DNA of 64,000 nucleotides from Pogona vitticeps. Its lineage: Eukaryota > Chordata > Lepidosauria > Squamata > Agamidae. The DNA lies in contig NC_135795.1 of the NCBI RefSeq assembly GCF_051106095.1, forward strand, positions 441,501-505,500, given 5' to 3'. A model generated the notes under the pieces. It was not told the DNA's origin. It searched no databases and worked only from the letters and a program-made list of their open reading frames with translations. The translations under genes and the position numbers were made by a program. This document shows positions 29,402 through 45,147 of the stretch, in pieces (position 1 is the first letter of the stretch; the number at the start of each line of letters is the position of its first letter).

Positions 29402-29744
29402 CGCAGGCCCCGACCGGCCTCGGCCCGCCCCCCCCTCTCCGCGCAGGACGCCGCCCGGTTACCAGGATCAACTTCCGCCACTTCCGTCAAGGCGGCCAAT
29501 CAGCGTCCTGCTCCTACAAGGCGGTCCTGCATCCAGCCAATCGCTGGAGACCGCAGAGACAGGGCCAAGACGGCGGACCTGTACTTCCGGTTTTTCTCCG
29601 GAAACTCCTCCGGAATGGATGGGGCCGCTCTAGCCCACCCATGCCATCGCTTCTCTCTATGGTGCCGCGCCTGGCTCAGAGGCTCCCGCGGCGAAAGGAG
29701 GCGGCTGGTGCGCATGCGCCCTGGAGCGGCGGGCTTTTGGCGCC
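29402..29744. promoter_or_regulatory. Bidirectional DCTN5/PALB2 promoter
   Basis: The two start codons face away from each other across 343 bp. The spacer holds a near-palindromic NRF-1 site TGCGCATGCGCC (29709-29720), ETS-type ACTTCCGG (29583-29590) with further CTTCCG copies near 29472-29486, and two CCAAT boxes (29496-29500 and 29537-29541). There is no TATA box, and the GC content fits a housekeeping CpG-island promoter. Confidence 0.75.
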
Positions 29745-32700
29745 ATGGAGCCTGCCCGGGACCGAGCGCTGACCCCACAAGAGAAGGCGCAGGTGGGGCG
29801 GGGCGGCGGCCTCTCCCCTTTTGGGGGGGGCTGGAGAAGGAGCGGGGTTGCCAGAGACCGGGGCGCGGGGGGGGGGGGAAAGGCTCCCTGGCAGCCTCTG
29901 GGCGGGAACCGAGCCTGTGGAACTCCCTGCCACATGATAGGGTGGCAGAGGCTTCCAAGGGGCTTTCAATATGGTGGGGGGAGCCAAGAAGTGGCTGCTT
30001 GGCAGAGGAGGCCCAAATTGCCCCTGGGCTCTGAGTGGAGCCTCCAGGAGGAGTCTGCCTCCCAGGCCCTGCCAGCCCATGAGGAGAGGAGGGTGGGCTT
30101 CACCCTTGGCTGTGGGGGGTCAAGGGACCCTCAGGCTCAGGAGGCCGCCCCTCCTGCAAGTCCTTTGGGGTGCCCTCAGACTGGAGGATATGACCTGGCC
30201 TCTCTTGGTGACGGGGGGGGGGAGTGTGCCTCCCCCAAACCTTGAAAAAGTCACATGGAAAAGTCGGAGGGCACGCTTTGTCTTCTCCAGAAAACTCTTT
30301 GCAAGGTTTGGCGCAGTGAGGCTGTGCCCAAGAGGCCTTGAACCCGCTGCCATGCAGTCGTGCACGGGCCTGGAAAGGTGCACTGAGTGGGTCGCAGTGA
30401 AAGCTGCGAGAGAGAGCGACATCTCTCGCCAGGATGTGCAGCCTCAAGACCTGGGCATACTTTCGAGAGGCGTAGCTGCTCCCTTGGCCAAAATAGTCTC
30501 CTTCTTCAACCCACCTCTTTAGCGCGTCTCTTTGGAATTGGTGCAGCAAGCTGAAGTTGGTGCAGAAGAACACGGCTGCTAGAATTTTGCTTGGCTTCGT
30601 GCTCCTGTTAAAAGCAGTTTCCAGGGTTGCCTGTTTTTGCCCGTAAACACAGCTCAAGATTACTTCTGTTCAAACAGGCTGGCACCCCCATTTTTGAAGG
30701 GCCACTTATTCCCATAGGAAGGTGCCTGTACTTAAAGGCAATCAGCCATGTCGTTCCCTCTTGTGAGCCAGAGAGAAGCTGGTCAGAGAGGAGGAGGAGA
30801 AGGAGGAGGTAGTGACAAACCACACGGTCCCTGTCAAGGCCAGATGGACCTACCCTAATACTGTTTGGATAGCAGGCCAAAATATTTTTTATTTTTTCTC
30901 TTTTCTAGTTCATTGCTGCTATATTTCATGTCTTTTGGTATCTTCTCCGCAAGAGCAGATGGCTTGTAGTCTACCTAACGTTGCCATTCAAGTTCCATGT
31001 TTCTTTTATAGTAAGCTGTGGTCACCACCTTGTAATATACTGTATTTCTTTTACAGCTGAAAGAGAAGCTGGCTCTACTGAAAAGAGAATACACTAGGAC
31101 CTTCCACAGATTGAAGGTAGGTACATATCTGTGTCTCGTCTGGGGCTTCTGTGTGGCTGATTTCTCCTTTTGGGGGAAGGTAAGGTATTTTCCGGGCTCT
31201 TGTGCTTCATGCAAGCCCCAAATTTGTTTTCTTTGCCCCCTTTGCTGTTCTCAGCGTGCTGAAAGAGCCGAGAAGGTAAAACGTTATGTCAAGAAAACAG
31301 TGGCCGAGCAAAATTTGCTGCTTCTGCAAGGCAAGGCTGAGAAGGATGATACAGGTAATAGTTTGGAGCGACTGATGTGGGGGTCTTTCTGGGTGCTTCT
31401 GGCATGGATACCTGTTTCTTGTGTGAACCGTCCGCCTTTACAAAGCCACATTGATTCTTTTCTATGGTGCCCTGGAGGTAGTTCTTCTCCTTTAAAATAT
31501 ATATGTTGCAACCCTGCCTCCCCTGTGTTTTAATACTCCATAATTCTCATTTTTCAGAAATGGAACTAGGCTTATAGCAACTTCTATCCTCCCCTGCAAC
31601 GTTTTTAGCGGTCCATGTGGCCTACACAAGGAGGAAATTGGTTTGTAAAGCCACTGAAGATACCCACCCCTGCTTTAGCAAAGAAAACAGGTTGTTCTGT
31701 AGAGTTGAGCTGTATTTGCATTATTCTATATAAGAATAATAATGTAGCATCGTGTAATGTCTTTAGGTTCCACATGCTTTCTTGAGAAGGAACAAGTTAC
31801 TCTTTGTTTTCCCTTTGCAGAACCCCTCGGCCGGTCAGCTCACGAGGAGGCCTCTGGGAAGGTCCAGGTTGGTCCTTGTTCATCAGCGAGTCCCACAAAA
31901 CCCACCTCTGTCAGCTTCAAGCCGGAGGCCGAGGTCTTCGGCCCAGAACACGACTTGCCCCAGTCTTCTGGTTCTGAACATGCCAGCGAAGGCTGCGGGA
32001 GGCCTTGCTTGAGCCTTGAGCGTCCTGTCGCTGGCAAAAGGCAGAGTCAGCTGTCGAGAAGGAAAACCAGAGCCTCTTGGGGGGCAGCCTTCGCCTTGGA
32101 GAAGAGAGAAGCCTCCTCTGGGTCTGAAACACTTCAGAGGGAGCCAGCCAGTGTTGGGAGGTCACAGTCGCCAGTCTTTAAGAGAAGGAGGAGCAGCCAG
32201 GAAGCTTTGGAGACAGGCAAGATGTGTCTTTCAGCCACAACTGAAGGAGGAAGCAGTGGCATTACTCCTGTGGTGCCAGAGCCAGAGTGCTCGCAGGAGA
32301 CCATCTTTCCCAGCCTCTCACACTCACTTGCGTGTCGCTCATCTCAAGCGGGCCGAGGGGCCTCCCCTGACCACCCTCGTGAGGCAGGCATCCTCGCCTT
32401 TGCTGAAGGCGCTGTGGCACAGGCAGACTTCCGGAACGCAAGAAAAGAGCCTGCGCTCGTGGAAAAGGAACAGGTGCAGGGACAGGCGGTTGAGGAAAAT
32501 CCAGGAGGTTGGGCAGGCTCAGCGGTGTCCGGGGGGCCTGCCCCCCACGCGTGGCTTGGTGAAGAGAGAATGTGCCAGGAGGCTGAGAACTCGGGTAGCT
32601 GTAATGGTGACTCTTCCGTCAGCAGACCAAACGCCGAGGGTTTAGGAGACCGGCTGGAAGCTGGGTCTCTCTTCCTAGAAGGGGATTCTTCGGCCGCTTC

Positions 32701-35700
32701 CCCGAAGAATGTGCTCAGCTCGTGTACGGTAGTGGAGGGGCTCCTGTTCCCGGTTGAGTATTACGTGAGAACGACGCGGCGAATGTCCAGTTGCCAGAGG
32801 GAGGTGAACCTGGAGGCCGTCATCCAGAGTCAGCTGGGGAAAAGCAGGAGAGGGAAGAGACTTCCTCACAAGGAGACGTTGGCAGAAAGGGGAGAGGGCC
32901 TCCCAGCCCTCGGCGCTCACGGGGCCACTGCTTCTCCTTTGCCACCTGCCTCCCCTTCTCGTGTGAGTGGGGCCGTTTCCAGGAGGAGCAGCTGCCTGGC
33001 TGAGAGCGAGGAGATCCTGCCACCCAGGGGAAGGGGGAGGCTGGGCCGCGGGGCCTCATCCTGCACCTCGCAAGACCTGTTGGAGGTCACGCTTCCTGAG
33101 GCGGCCGGTGGTCTTCCTCCCAGAGGGAAAGAAGGCTCTTGTGGTGAAGGCAGGGCGGCAGCCTTCCAACTGAATGTGGAATTGAAGAGGAGAGCCAGGA
33201 GAGGACCGGCTGCGCCTCGGTGCCGTGCCCGCCGAGGCCTCGAGGCAGCGTCAGAAGCCGCCCTGAGCTCCTCTGTGCCGGAGGCTGCCTCGGGCCTCCC
33301 TGCTAGCAATGGGAATAGCACGCTGTGCCTTTTTGAAAGTCAGCTGCCTGAACAGGATGGGAACCTGGGCTGGCCCGGCCCTGAGCCGGGTGAAGCAGCT
33401 TCGCCTCCTGATGAGTCACCCGAGGCCTCCCTGGACGGTAAAGAGAGCAGCAGCAGCAGCAACAGCCCCACCTCGGGGTGTGGGAACCTGTGTCACTCTG
33501 GAGGGCAGCACTCAGCGTGGCCGCCTGCTTTTGCCCCACATAGCTGGGCGAGCAGCTTGCATGCCTCCGATATGGTGGGACTGCGACTATGAGACGACCC
33601 CCCCCCCCAACGAGCCCTGCTGGCTACAGGCCATAGGAGCTCTGCTCCGGCAACGTATGGGGGGGGGAACAGCCTGTGCCCACCCTTACCCTAAAAACAG
33701 CCCCCTGAGAGAATCCAGCTGTCGGAGAGTGGGATTTGCTTAGCATGGGGCAGGGACCAGGTTTTTTTGGGGGGGGGGGGTTGATCCGTGCTCCTCTTGC
33801 CTTCTTGCCCTCCTTTGGCCAGCAAAAAGAGAGAGCCGGGAAAGGCCTGCGTGGGGGCAGCCTCCTACCTGGAGAAGGACTGGGCTCCCCATTGGAGGCA
33901 GAATTTCTTCTTTCCTTTGATGGACCGTCTGTGGATGAACCCCTCCCTCTGAGCGAAGGCGTGGAAGGGCAGAGGTTGGGACGCTCGTCCTGTTGCCCTC
34001 CTTTAGATGGGGGGGGGGAGGCGGGGGGGAGGAGAGCCTGAACCCTTTGCTCCTTCCAGGCCCAAGTAAGAGAATTCCGGCTGTCCTTTCGGGAGCGCCA
34101 TTTGGTCCTTTCTCTTTTGTGTTTGCAGGGGGAAGAGGACGTCGACCTCAGAGGTCTCCCTCCCTCTTTGAGTCTGATTTTGGGGCTTCAGCATCCACCT
34201 CTCCCAGAAAGGAGGAGGAGGAGGAGGAGGAGGGATCCCTTTTCAAGAGGCTGCCTTCAAGGCTCAACGTCCAAGAATTCTGCCTCCCGGAAGAGGAATT
34301 TGGCCTCCTGAAACTGGAAAAATGCAAACCCTCTCCTGCAACGTCCCTGGAGGCTCCTGATGCTGCAGAATCGCCCGGGGCCCCTCCGTGTGATGGCAGG
34401 ACCGGTCCTGAACCCGGTGCAACTGGGAGAGAGGACTCCAGTGGTGGTCCCATGCCTGCCGGGAAAGAGCCTTCTTCGCCCCGCTGGCTCCCCCCAGGCT
34501 TGCTTGGGAAAGGCTTCCCCTCGAGCGAGTGGCTCCTCTCTCCGGCCTTGGAGGGCGGGAGCTGCCCACGGGAGTCCCAGCTGCTGACCCCAGCTTTCCC
34601 TCTGGTGGGGGCCACCCCAGCCTCCCAGGCGTTGCCCCCGAGCCAGATCTTGTCCCAGACATTGAGTGTTGCTCCTTCACAAGGGACGCCCAACGCAGCG
34701 AGAGAGACGGGACCTCTTGGGGAGGCCTCGTCTCCGCCAGGAAGTGGCACAAGGAGACCCCGGTCCCAGAGTCAAGGCAAACCCAGCCGGGGGCCTGAAG
34801 GGGAAGCGCCGAGCCTTGAGGAACGGCAGTCCCCAGCCGCAGAGTCTCTGCACCATAACAGGGACACCTCCGAACAGGTAAAAAGGGGTTGGCGGGGACA
34901 CACCCTCCGTTTGTTGCTTCAGCCCAACATCGGGAGGACCCAGTGGGGGTGGGCAGAGGGGACGCTGAGCTTCCAAGGGTTTTCCTTTCGTTTGCTATGG
35001 CCTCAAAAACTCCTCCGCGTGGAGCCCTTTTGAGTTTGCCACGGCTTCTCTTTTCTGGCTTCGCCTTCCACCCTCTGCATGAGTCCTCTCTCTATCCTTT
35101 CCCTCCAGCCTTGGCCTCTTCCACCCTGCTGTCCTCCAAGCCCCTGTTAGCCTGCTCTGCCCTTCCTTCATGCCTTCTGTGCCGCCCTGTGCTGTGGGTG
35201 TTTGCACCTCCGTCTCTGTGAACCCTGTTCCGCAGCCGCCTTACATGCCAGTAAATCTTGCAGGTCTTCAGCATTTGTAGAGAAGGTTGCGTCTACAGTC
35301 ACCCTTCTGGAACTGGTGACACAAACAGCACCAGTACAACTTCTCGCTTCCCTTTTTTCATCTTTTTTTTTTCCACAGAAAGAAACAACGGCAAAGGGCC
35401 CAGTAGAAGCCCTGGATGATTGCCGGAGCGAGGGGCGCTTGCAGATGACTTCGAAACTGCAGGTTAGAAGAATGAGCTCTTGACCGGAAAAGCAGAGGGA
35501 TGGAGGAGGAGAGGGCCCGCCTGCTGCGGTTATTTTATCAAACCTGGTTCCCACCTCGACTGCGGAGGAATTGCGAAAAGGAAAATGGTGGCTGCTACAC
35601 GGCCTAAGACAGTGCAGCACACTTTGGTTGGAGCTTGGAAAACTGGGTCTGTTTAGCCACCGTGGTTGGGAGATTTTGGGAACTGTAGGTGAGAGCATCT

Positions 35701-38700
35701 GTTTTTCCAGGCTCTTGCTTCTAAGAAGGGGGCTGCTGCCTTTCAACCCGTTCCCCAGTCTTAGGCTGAAGACAGGCAATTAGCCCTCCTTCTGCAGGCA
35801 TTAGGGCTGCCCTGGAGCTAGGCGTAACCCCAGAGGAGTTAGGAGTCGTGGTATACGTGTCCCTGAGCATGTACGTTGGTCCCCAAACCTAGTCTCCTCT
35901 TACTGTGGGATTACCGCCAGGGTCTGCCGTGGTAGAGACAAATTGTTCCCCGCCGGGGCATTTGCAGTCTAAATTCAGGCATAAGTCCGGGGATGAGAGA
36001 GGAGAAAGGAGACTCCGGAGGGTGAGCAGAAGGCAAGAATGAAATGGGCACCACCTAGGCCTAGAGGTCGCTGCATTTTGGACCTGGTTGGCAAGGGTTC
36101 CTCTGCCATGAAAGGGAAGACCTTTAGCCAGGTTATGCCCCAGCATCACGTCTCCCTTGCGGTGTGTCTGGGAGGAAGGTCCAGGCACGCGGCACAAAGG
36201 CGGTCCAGGATCTTGCTGGCTAGACCCTTGGTCTCCCTTGGAAGGCCTGCTGGTCTGGGGAACGGGATGGGGGATGCGTGGGGGGGGGGCTCCCCTTTCC
36301 CTGTGTGGTTTGCAGGGGGAGAAAGAAGGGTGAAGCCTCTGCCCTCGTGCTTGCTGCTGACCCCCGAGGGATTACCCGTCGACCTTGGTGGTAATCCCAC
36401 CACCATACCCTTCTTGTTTTGCTCAGAGCTTCTCCGGGTCCTGCTTGGTGGATGTGAGCACCGTGGAGTGGGAAGCGGCGGAGCTGTGTCTGGTGACAGC
36501 GACTGAGAGGACGGTGACTCTCTGGAAACACTTGGATCCTGACCACTGGGAGGCTGCCTGCACCTGGCATTCTGCCAAGGTAGGAGGAGAGGCTTCTTCT
36601 GCCCCGGCAAGGAATTGGGAGGGGAGTGGGGGGAGAGCATCTGCTGGTTGCCGCCACTTTTCCTGCTGCTGTCGGTGGGAAGGAAGCAGGAACCTAGGAA
36701 GTCGGAGTGGGCGGACGGGGAGGAGGCTGGGGCGCCGAGCACAGAGGGAGCCCTGGGCTGTTACCCTTCCAAGTCACAGACACACAAACACACATCGGCA
36801 CCCCAATGATCTTCTGAGAAGGTTTGGGGGGGGGATCCCGGGGAACTGACAATCCTGCCACCCTCTGAGTTGTGTTTTATGTATGCAAAGGCAGGACGGG
36901 GCCCACCTGAGTGGCCCAAGTGCCCCAGAAATGCCAAACGTTGAAAGCAGACAGTTTCAGATGTTCGAGGGTCTTCGGGGCGTCAGAGGGTACAAGTTTT
37001 CCCAGATGCTGCCCTTTTCCTTTTTGCCTGAAGGGGTGGGGGCGGTCAGAGGGTGGGGACAGAAGGGGGCCTGGGGAGGAGTCCACGGCTGCCTGGCGTC
37101 TTCCCTTTGCTCACCCCAGCATAAGCGTCCCAACCTCTTTGTCCCCTCCCTTCTCTCCCCCTCTGGGCAGGCAGGCAGGCTGTGCCCTGGCTTTGCCTTG
37201 TGGCCCAGGCCCTTTGCTTGTCCGGCTGTGCCAACGTTTGCGGAGGTGTGCCAGTTGACACCTGCCAAGAGTGAACCAGGTCTTCCCAGGGGTGTTCATG
37301 GAGTCCTCAGGCAGGGGAGCAGGGCGACGTCCCCCGTGCTGCTCTGCAGACTGCGAGGTAGGGGAACACAGCCGGGGGTGGAAGCCGAGGTGACTTCTGC
37401 TGCGCTGCTTTTCCAGGTTCCGGTCCTTCGGATCATTCCCCTGCCGGGAGCCTGCGGCTTTGTCTGCGTGGCCTTGGGCCGCCTGGAGGTGGAAGAACTA
37501 AGGTCAGTTGGGCTTGGTTGGAGAGAGGAACGTCTTCAGAGCTTCAGGCGGCCTTTCCTTCAGCAGCGTAGTTGTCCTCAATGATTCTGTGAAAACACCT
37601 TTGCCCAGTTTCAGGCTAAGCCCAGCCGCTCCCCTTTGGCCAGGATTCCTTCCTTGAGACCGAGCTGATGATTGGTCTCGGTGGCTATTTTTCAGCACCA
37701 TGAGAAAAAAAGGGAAGGCATGAAGCACCACATTGCAGGTGACACGATCCTTTTGAGCTGTCAGGAACTCGGCAAGCTGTCTTCTGTGCTACTCAGCAGG
37801 CATCTCCAGCAGAAAACAGCACAGAGGGGCTTACTTGAAGTGGCCCCTCAAGTCAAGGACCACACGGGCCAGGATGGTTCCTGATTGTCTTCTGCAGATG
37901 CATAACGTTAACACCTCTCTCTGACAAGCGCAGAGGCCAGCGTAGTAGGTTTACAAGTTCACGGTTCCTCTTCTGAGAGGGGGGAAAGAGCTGAAACTGT
38001 GTGCAGAGCCCTGTTTTTCTTATATCGTAAGACAGCAGCTCCTTTGCCTGTCCGTTCCGGTTAGCCTCACTCTCCTCCTCCCCACAGGGACTTGATTCCA
38101 AGTAAATCTACTTTGGGTGAGAGTGAGAGGCTGACGAGGCACCTCTCTTTGTAGATTCTTGCTTCCTTCTTCAGAGGCTGGACGCTTTGAGCAATCGCTG
38201 GCCAAAGCGGGAGACGTGAAAGCTCTTCTTGGACTTCAGGGCAGAAGGCTGGTCACCAGCTGTGGCTCACTCCAGGACCAAGAGGTGGAAGTCACGTCCT
38301 TCTCCGAGGCAGGGAGGTGAGGAAGAGGGCAAGGCCGGGCGGTTCGGGTCATCAAGGTGCCTTGGGAAGGCTGCCGTTTCCGAAAGGGGACTAAGAAATA
38401 GAGGGGTCTTCCCGGAACATGGCGGGAGACAGGAAAGCATTTTGCTGGCAAGTCAGTTGTGTAGGAATCCTCTCAACTCTCTCTGCAGAAAAAAAGGGGT
38501 GTGCAGGCAGGCCGAGGCCCAGGAAAGCAGCCTCGGGGAGCGAATGGGCCCCCGCTTCTCCCAGCCCCACCTCGCCTACCGTGGCAAAGGAGCCGTTGGT
38601 TCCAGCTGCAGAAATGGCAGGCCCGTGGGTGTTCGTGGCCTGCAATGGTGCTGCGTATTTTAATGGGCGCTTGGAAGGGTCGCCTCTTTTTGGCTGAGCC

Positions 38701-41390
38701 GGCTGGGCAGGTCTCGGAGTCGCTGCAGTTGAAAAAAGGAAATCTCTCGGCGAACGGCCCTGTGGCTGTTGGTTTCCTTTGCAGGAGCCGGGACAGGCGG
38801 GCCTTGATGGCTCCCGAAGAGACCCTGAAGGCTTTTGCTGAAGTGGACGGGATGGAGGAGGCTTTGGTTGGCATGACAGCCGTGAACTCTGTTGTGGTCT
38901 GGTGAGCATCCCTCCGCGACCTGGTTTCTCGCTTGATTTGTTTGCTTACTATGTTGCTGCTTTGCCTTTCTGTTACAAAACAGCGCTCCAGACGGTTTGT
39001 AAACATCAAGTTAAAAACAAACGGAAAAAAGATTCAACAAGATGGTTACAAACATCACAATAAGGGTTTTTGAAAGCCTCTTTTGAGCTTTTAGGCTCTC
39101 TACCGAAAGCAGCATGAGTGGGAACCAAGAACAACTTTGAAGGGGGGGGAGTGAGTTCCAGAGTCGGGGAATCTGGGAAGGCAAAGACTCCCCCACCCAA
39201 CCCCAACTCAAGTAAACAAACTCCCTGTTCTCGCAGATGGGCTGCCTCCTGCTGGCCGCTCACAGCATCACAGAGGGAGTCAGGGGTTTAACATTTCTTC
39301 CTGCCTTCAGCCACAGAAGCAGTGACCTGTGTTTTCATCTTGTGCAGGAACGTGACCTCCGGCCAGCTGCTGAGAAGGATCCCGGTGGGTTACTCCTACC
39401 CAGCGACTCTCTGCCCCAGGGCCTACTCGGACTCGGTAGGTGTTGGGAAGCAGAGTTCTGTGCGAACTATGAAAAGCAGTCTGTTGGGATCAGGGAAAAG
39501 AGGTCAGGTTTCTCAGAGGAGCATCCAAGACTCAAGCTGCACCTGGAGCATTTGCCCCTTTCTATTGGTGTTTGCTATTTGTTCAAGCCCCCCCCCCCGT
39601 TTTTTGACCAGGAGGAGTGGCGGCTGTGGTTTCTGCCTCCTTAAGGTGCTCCCCTTGCCACCTGCATCCCACGGCAGTCAGAGTGGCCAAACCTGAGTAT
39701 TTTTCTGGAAGTGTGCCATTTTTGACTGGTTTCTGAGAGTCAGATTCGTATATTTTGGGGTCTGCGGTTTCAGCACCAGTTCCATTTCTAGTCAGCTTTG
39801 TGACCGAGTTTAACATTCCTTTCAGATTTCAGGGTTTGGGGCCCTGGCGATGGGGCGTCGAGAGTAGAAACCCGGGAACGGCTTTCCTGAGCTGCAGGAT
39901 GGCTGGTGTCCCACCCCCACCCATGCCTACTGACAATTCTGTTGACGTGCCCCTTCCTTCCTTCCTTCCTTGCATGCAGGGTCTCCTCTTTGTGGTTGTA
40001 AGTCATCCGCACTCCAAAGAGAGCAAGTCCTGTGGGAGGCCTGCCTTCCGGTTAGTTGCCCTCAATCCCAAAACAGCCAGGAGCTTAGGAGTGATGGCCT
40101 TATCCCTTCCGCCGGGCACTGGGGGAAGGTGAGTTGTGGTTTGGGGGAGTGTGTTATTGTGATGCGTGTGTGTGTGCGTGAGAGAGAAAGAGATCAGGAG
40201 TATCCTGCAAGCTAGGCACGCACTCTCCTTCACCCCCTCCCTTCTACCATAGAGCATTCCTGCTGACACTTCAGTGTCAAGGGGGGCTGGGACTGAGCCT
40301 GTTTGTGATTTCAGCACCAAGCCTTCCTGGACTGGTCGGGAGAGCAGCTTCCTTTCCTGCCTGCCAGACAAGGCCATGACCCACGTTCCTGGCAAAGGCT
40401 CGCCTCGTGTGTTGGGGTGGGTTTTATCATGTGGGCGCAGGGCCCTTTCTTTCCTCTGCTCCTTTGCAAACGTTCTGCTCCCGGAACAGCCAGCTCTTGT
40501 TGTTGAAGCAGCTTCATTTCCTCAGAGTCCCGAAGAATTTTGAATTTCTAGTCGCCCTTTTAAAATGGGATGACAGGGAGCTGCTTGAGATTTTGAAGGC
40601 GGATCTGTGGCATGAAGCCTCCCCATTCAACGCCCAGCGATGAGAGCGTTCTCTCAGCCAGGACCTCCACGCTGTTAGCATCTTGTGGCTGGAGGTTCTC
40701 TCCAAGAGAAGCCAGGCTCAACCCTTTGACCTGATCGGAGGGGCTGCAAGGCACCTGGTGGGCTGAGTCAAAGTTTCTGAGAGAACAGGTGTGGTGGCAG
40801 CAGGGGGCGGCGGCGGCTTTTCTCCCGAATGAAAAAGGGGAGACATGCCTCACTCCTCGCTTTTGAAGCATGTTTGGGTGAGACTTGTCTACCTTCAGAG
40901 AACCACCCGCTCCATATACAGGAGCCACGGATCCGGGCTTGTTCCTGGCAGAGAGGGGCTTGCCTCAAGTGTTTCGGCCGGGGACTTGGTGCCCGTGAGT
41001 TTGAGCTCAGGGGAAAAGCCTTTTCATGTCCTGGGCCACCGTTCTGGGATAGCCCTGTTAAACTGCCCAGAAGGGGCGTCCCCTCCCCTGGCCATGCACA
41101 ACCCAGCTTTCAGACTGGCCCGAACAAGAGCGAGTTGCATGATTTTGTCAATATTTTTTGGCCGCCTTGTTTTAAACCAAGAAAGCAGAGAGACAGTAAA
41201 AACTGGTGTGTTCTGTGACCCCAGTGTAGGAGTGGATGGGTGGCCAGAGAAGGATCACCTGCCCTGCAGGACCCAGAGAGAGAGAGAGAGAGAGACTGGC
41301 ATCGCCTTGGACGGGAAGGAGGCCAGGCTTGTTGGCGGTCCTCCCTGAGATGATCAAAGAGTGCAGATTAATTAAGGATCTGTATTTTAG

Positions 41391-41427
<37 letters not shown>

Positions 41428-41744
41428 AGTTATGTCCCTCTGTAGCTCTGGGAAGGCAGGCTTTGACGGATGGTGGTGATGATGATGACGACCGTGTTTT
41501 TTTCCATACTACTAGATATCTGGAAGGTGACGTGAGGGGCGCCTCTGCAGCCGCTGTGCTGACGTCAGGATCCATTGCTGTGTGGGATCTGTTTCTCGGG
41601 CAGTGCACGGCTCTCCTGCCCCCCAGCCCTGAAGGGCAGTGGTCTCTGGTCAGGTGGTCAGCGACCGAGGCTTGTTTGCTGGCCGGGCAAGACAACGGCA
41701 GCGTCTGCATTTATAGTTACACAGCAAGCCTGCACTCGGCTTGA
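29745..41744 (+). CDS. PALB2: PALB2, BRCA1-BRCA2 bridging recombination scaffold
   Basis: Nuclear scaffold that links BRCA1 to BRCA2/RAD51 in homologous recombination. Exons: 29745-29792, 31057-31116, 31255-31354, 31821-33437, 34129-34877, 35379-35462, 36427-36579, 37417-37502, 38155-38316, 38785-38901, 39348-39435, 39980-40128, 41516-41744. Total 3642 nt, 1213 residues (human 1186), with the same 13-exon plan. The N-terminal coiled coil ([20 protein letters not shown]) binds BRCA1 and self-associates. The chromatin-association motif [17 protein letters not shown] lies near residue 375 in exon 4. [15 protein letters not shown] in exon 5 matches the conserved block before the WD40 region. The C-terminal beta-propeller (about 887-1213, last motif [20 protein letters not shown]) binds BRCA2. 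The middle is poorly conserved and low in complexity (a Glu run in exon 5). The exon 4 donor at 33437 was picked by phase and is the least certain edge. Confidence 0.95.
29905..29970 (+). mobile_element. Interspersed repeat fragment (CR1-like family)
   Basis: Gtggaactccctgccacatg... cagaggcttccaaggggctt resembles the common reptile CR1-family stretch coding W-N-S-L-P-like sequence. It lies in PALB2 intron 1 and is related to the copy at 54966-55055. Confidence 0.4.
30500..30770 (+). mobile_element. L2/CR1-type LINE RT C-terminal remnant
   Basis: One frame reads [20 protein letters not shown], the signature of the distal RT region of L2/CR1 elements (LQLVQNAAARLL). Flanking sequence is diverged and carries stops, so this is a dead fragment in PALB2 intron 1. 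Confidence 0.6.
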
Positions 41745-42109
41745 AAGACTCGCTCCATCAAGGGAAGTTGCCTGGATGGGGTTTCCTGCACCGGCAGACC
41801 TCGCGGGCGCTAGACCCGAGGTTCCTCTAGGAGACAAGGCTTTCCAGAAGAGATCCGTTCTGCCCGTGCCATGAACTCGTGGTAGGAGGCGTCTCGGTCC
41901 CGTTTCTGCTGGCTTTGACCAGCTGATCCAAGAAACCGGTCCTGGGCACGATCCACCTAGAATGTTTCCCCAGAGTTAACGTGGGTCGTGCAGAGAGCAC
42001 AGTTATAACAGAGTGCCTGGTTTGGTTGCTAAATGCACTTTGTTATCAGGATTTGTGCCTTACAGCTATTTTTAAAAAAATACTTTATCTGGTCTATTTT
42101 TGGTGTACA

Positions 42110-42115
42110 ATTAAA
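42110..42115 (+). promoter_or_regulatory. PALB2 poly(A) signal candidate
   Basis: ATTAAA 366 bp after the PALB2 stop. A second candidate AATAAA lies at 42467-42472. A CT microsatellite (41392-41423) sits in the last intron, upstream of the final exon. Confidence 0.45.
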
Positions 42116-42819
42116 ACTGCCTTTTGAAAGTACATCTTTCCAGCTGTGTCTTTTGTGTCAGGGAAGAATGAAGAGGGCAGATTTTGTTTTCAGACTGTCC
42201 TCCTACACACACTACCTTTCTCTCTCCCCCCCTCCCCCCCCCCCCCCGCCTTTAGCTTGCATTGAGGTTCACAGAAGGATGACTGGGTTTCATAGAAGCG
42301 CCACAACATTAGGGCGAGAATGTTTTCGGAAAGGGCCCGGCCCTTTCTGCCAGGCAATGTCTCCCCCCCCCCCCCCCCAAATCTGTTCCCTCTGACCTGC
42401 CAGAGAGCATCTAGGCTGGGCTGTTGGAGTGCAAGAGATAATCTTGTGGCTCCTGAAAGGCAGTGAAATAAAGATCTCTCAGTGAAAGTAAAATAAATAA
42501 ATAAATAAAATTAAGCTCTTCGTTTTTACAGAGCGACAAGGCTTTTGCTCTGATAATGATGATAGAGGCTAATATTCCGCAAAAGAGTGCAAGCTTCGGG
42601 GCCCCGCAGAACTCCTCCGCAGGTCACGTGGGGCGAAAGGCGAGCCCCGCCCCGACCGCCGCCTTTTCGGAAATCCCGCCCGAGGGGGCGGAGCCATGCC
42701 CTGCCTGTCCGCCGGAGGGGGCGGGGTCCGAGTCGCGTGCATGCAAATACGCCGCGCTGCATGCCGGGAGCCCTCCCCAGCGCGCGCGCACACACACACT
42801 CGCGCGCGGCGGCGCAGGG

Positions 42820-42857
42820 GCTTGTGGGGCTTGCGCAGGCGCACGCGCGGTGTCAAG
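42820..42857 (+). promoter_or_regulatory. NDUFAB1 proximal promoter with NRF-1-like site
   Basis: TGCGCAGGCGCA (42832-42843) lies 14 bp upstream of the ATG and fits the NRF-1 consensus, the usual activator of nuclear genes for mitochondrial proteins. The flanks are CpG rich and TATA-less. An octamer-like ATGCAAAT lies near 42740. Confidence 0.55.
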
Positions 42858-45147
<2,290 letters not shown>

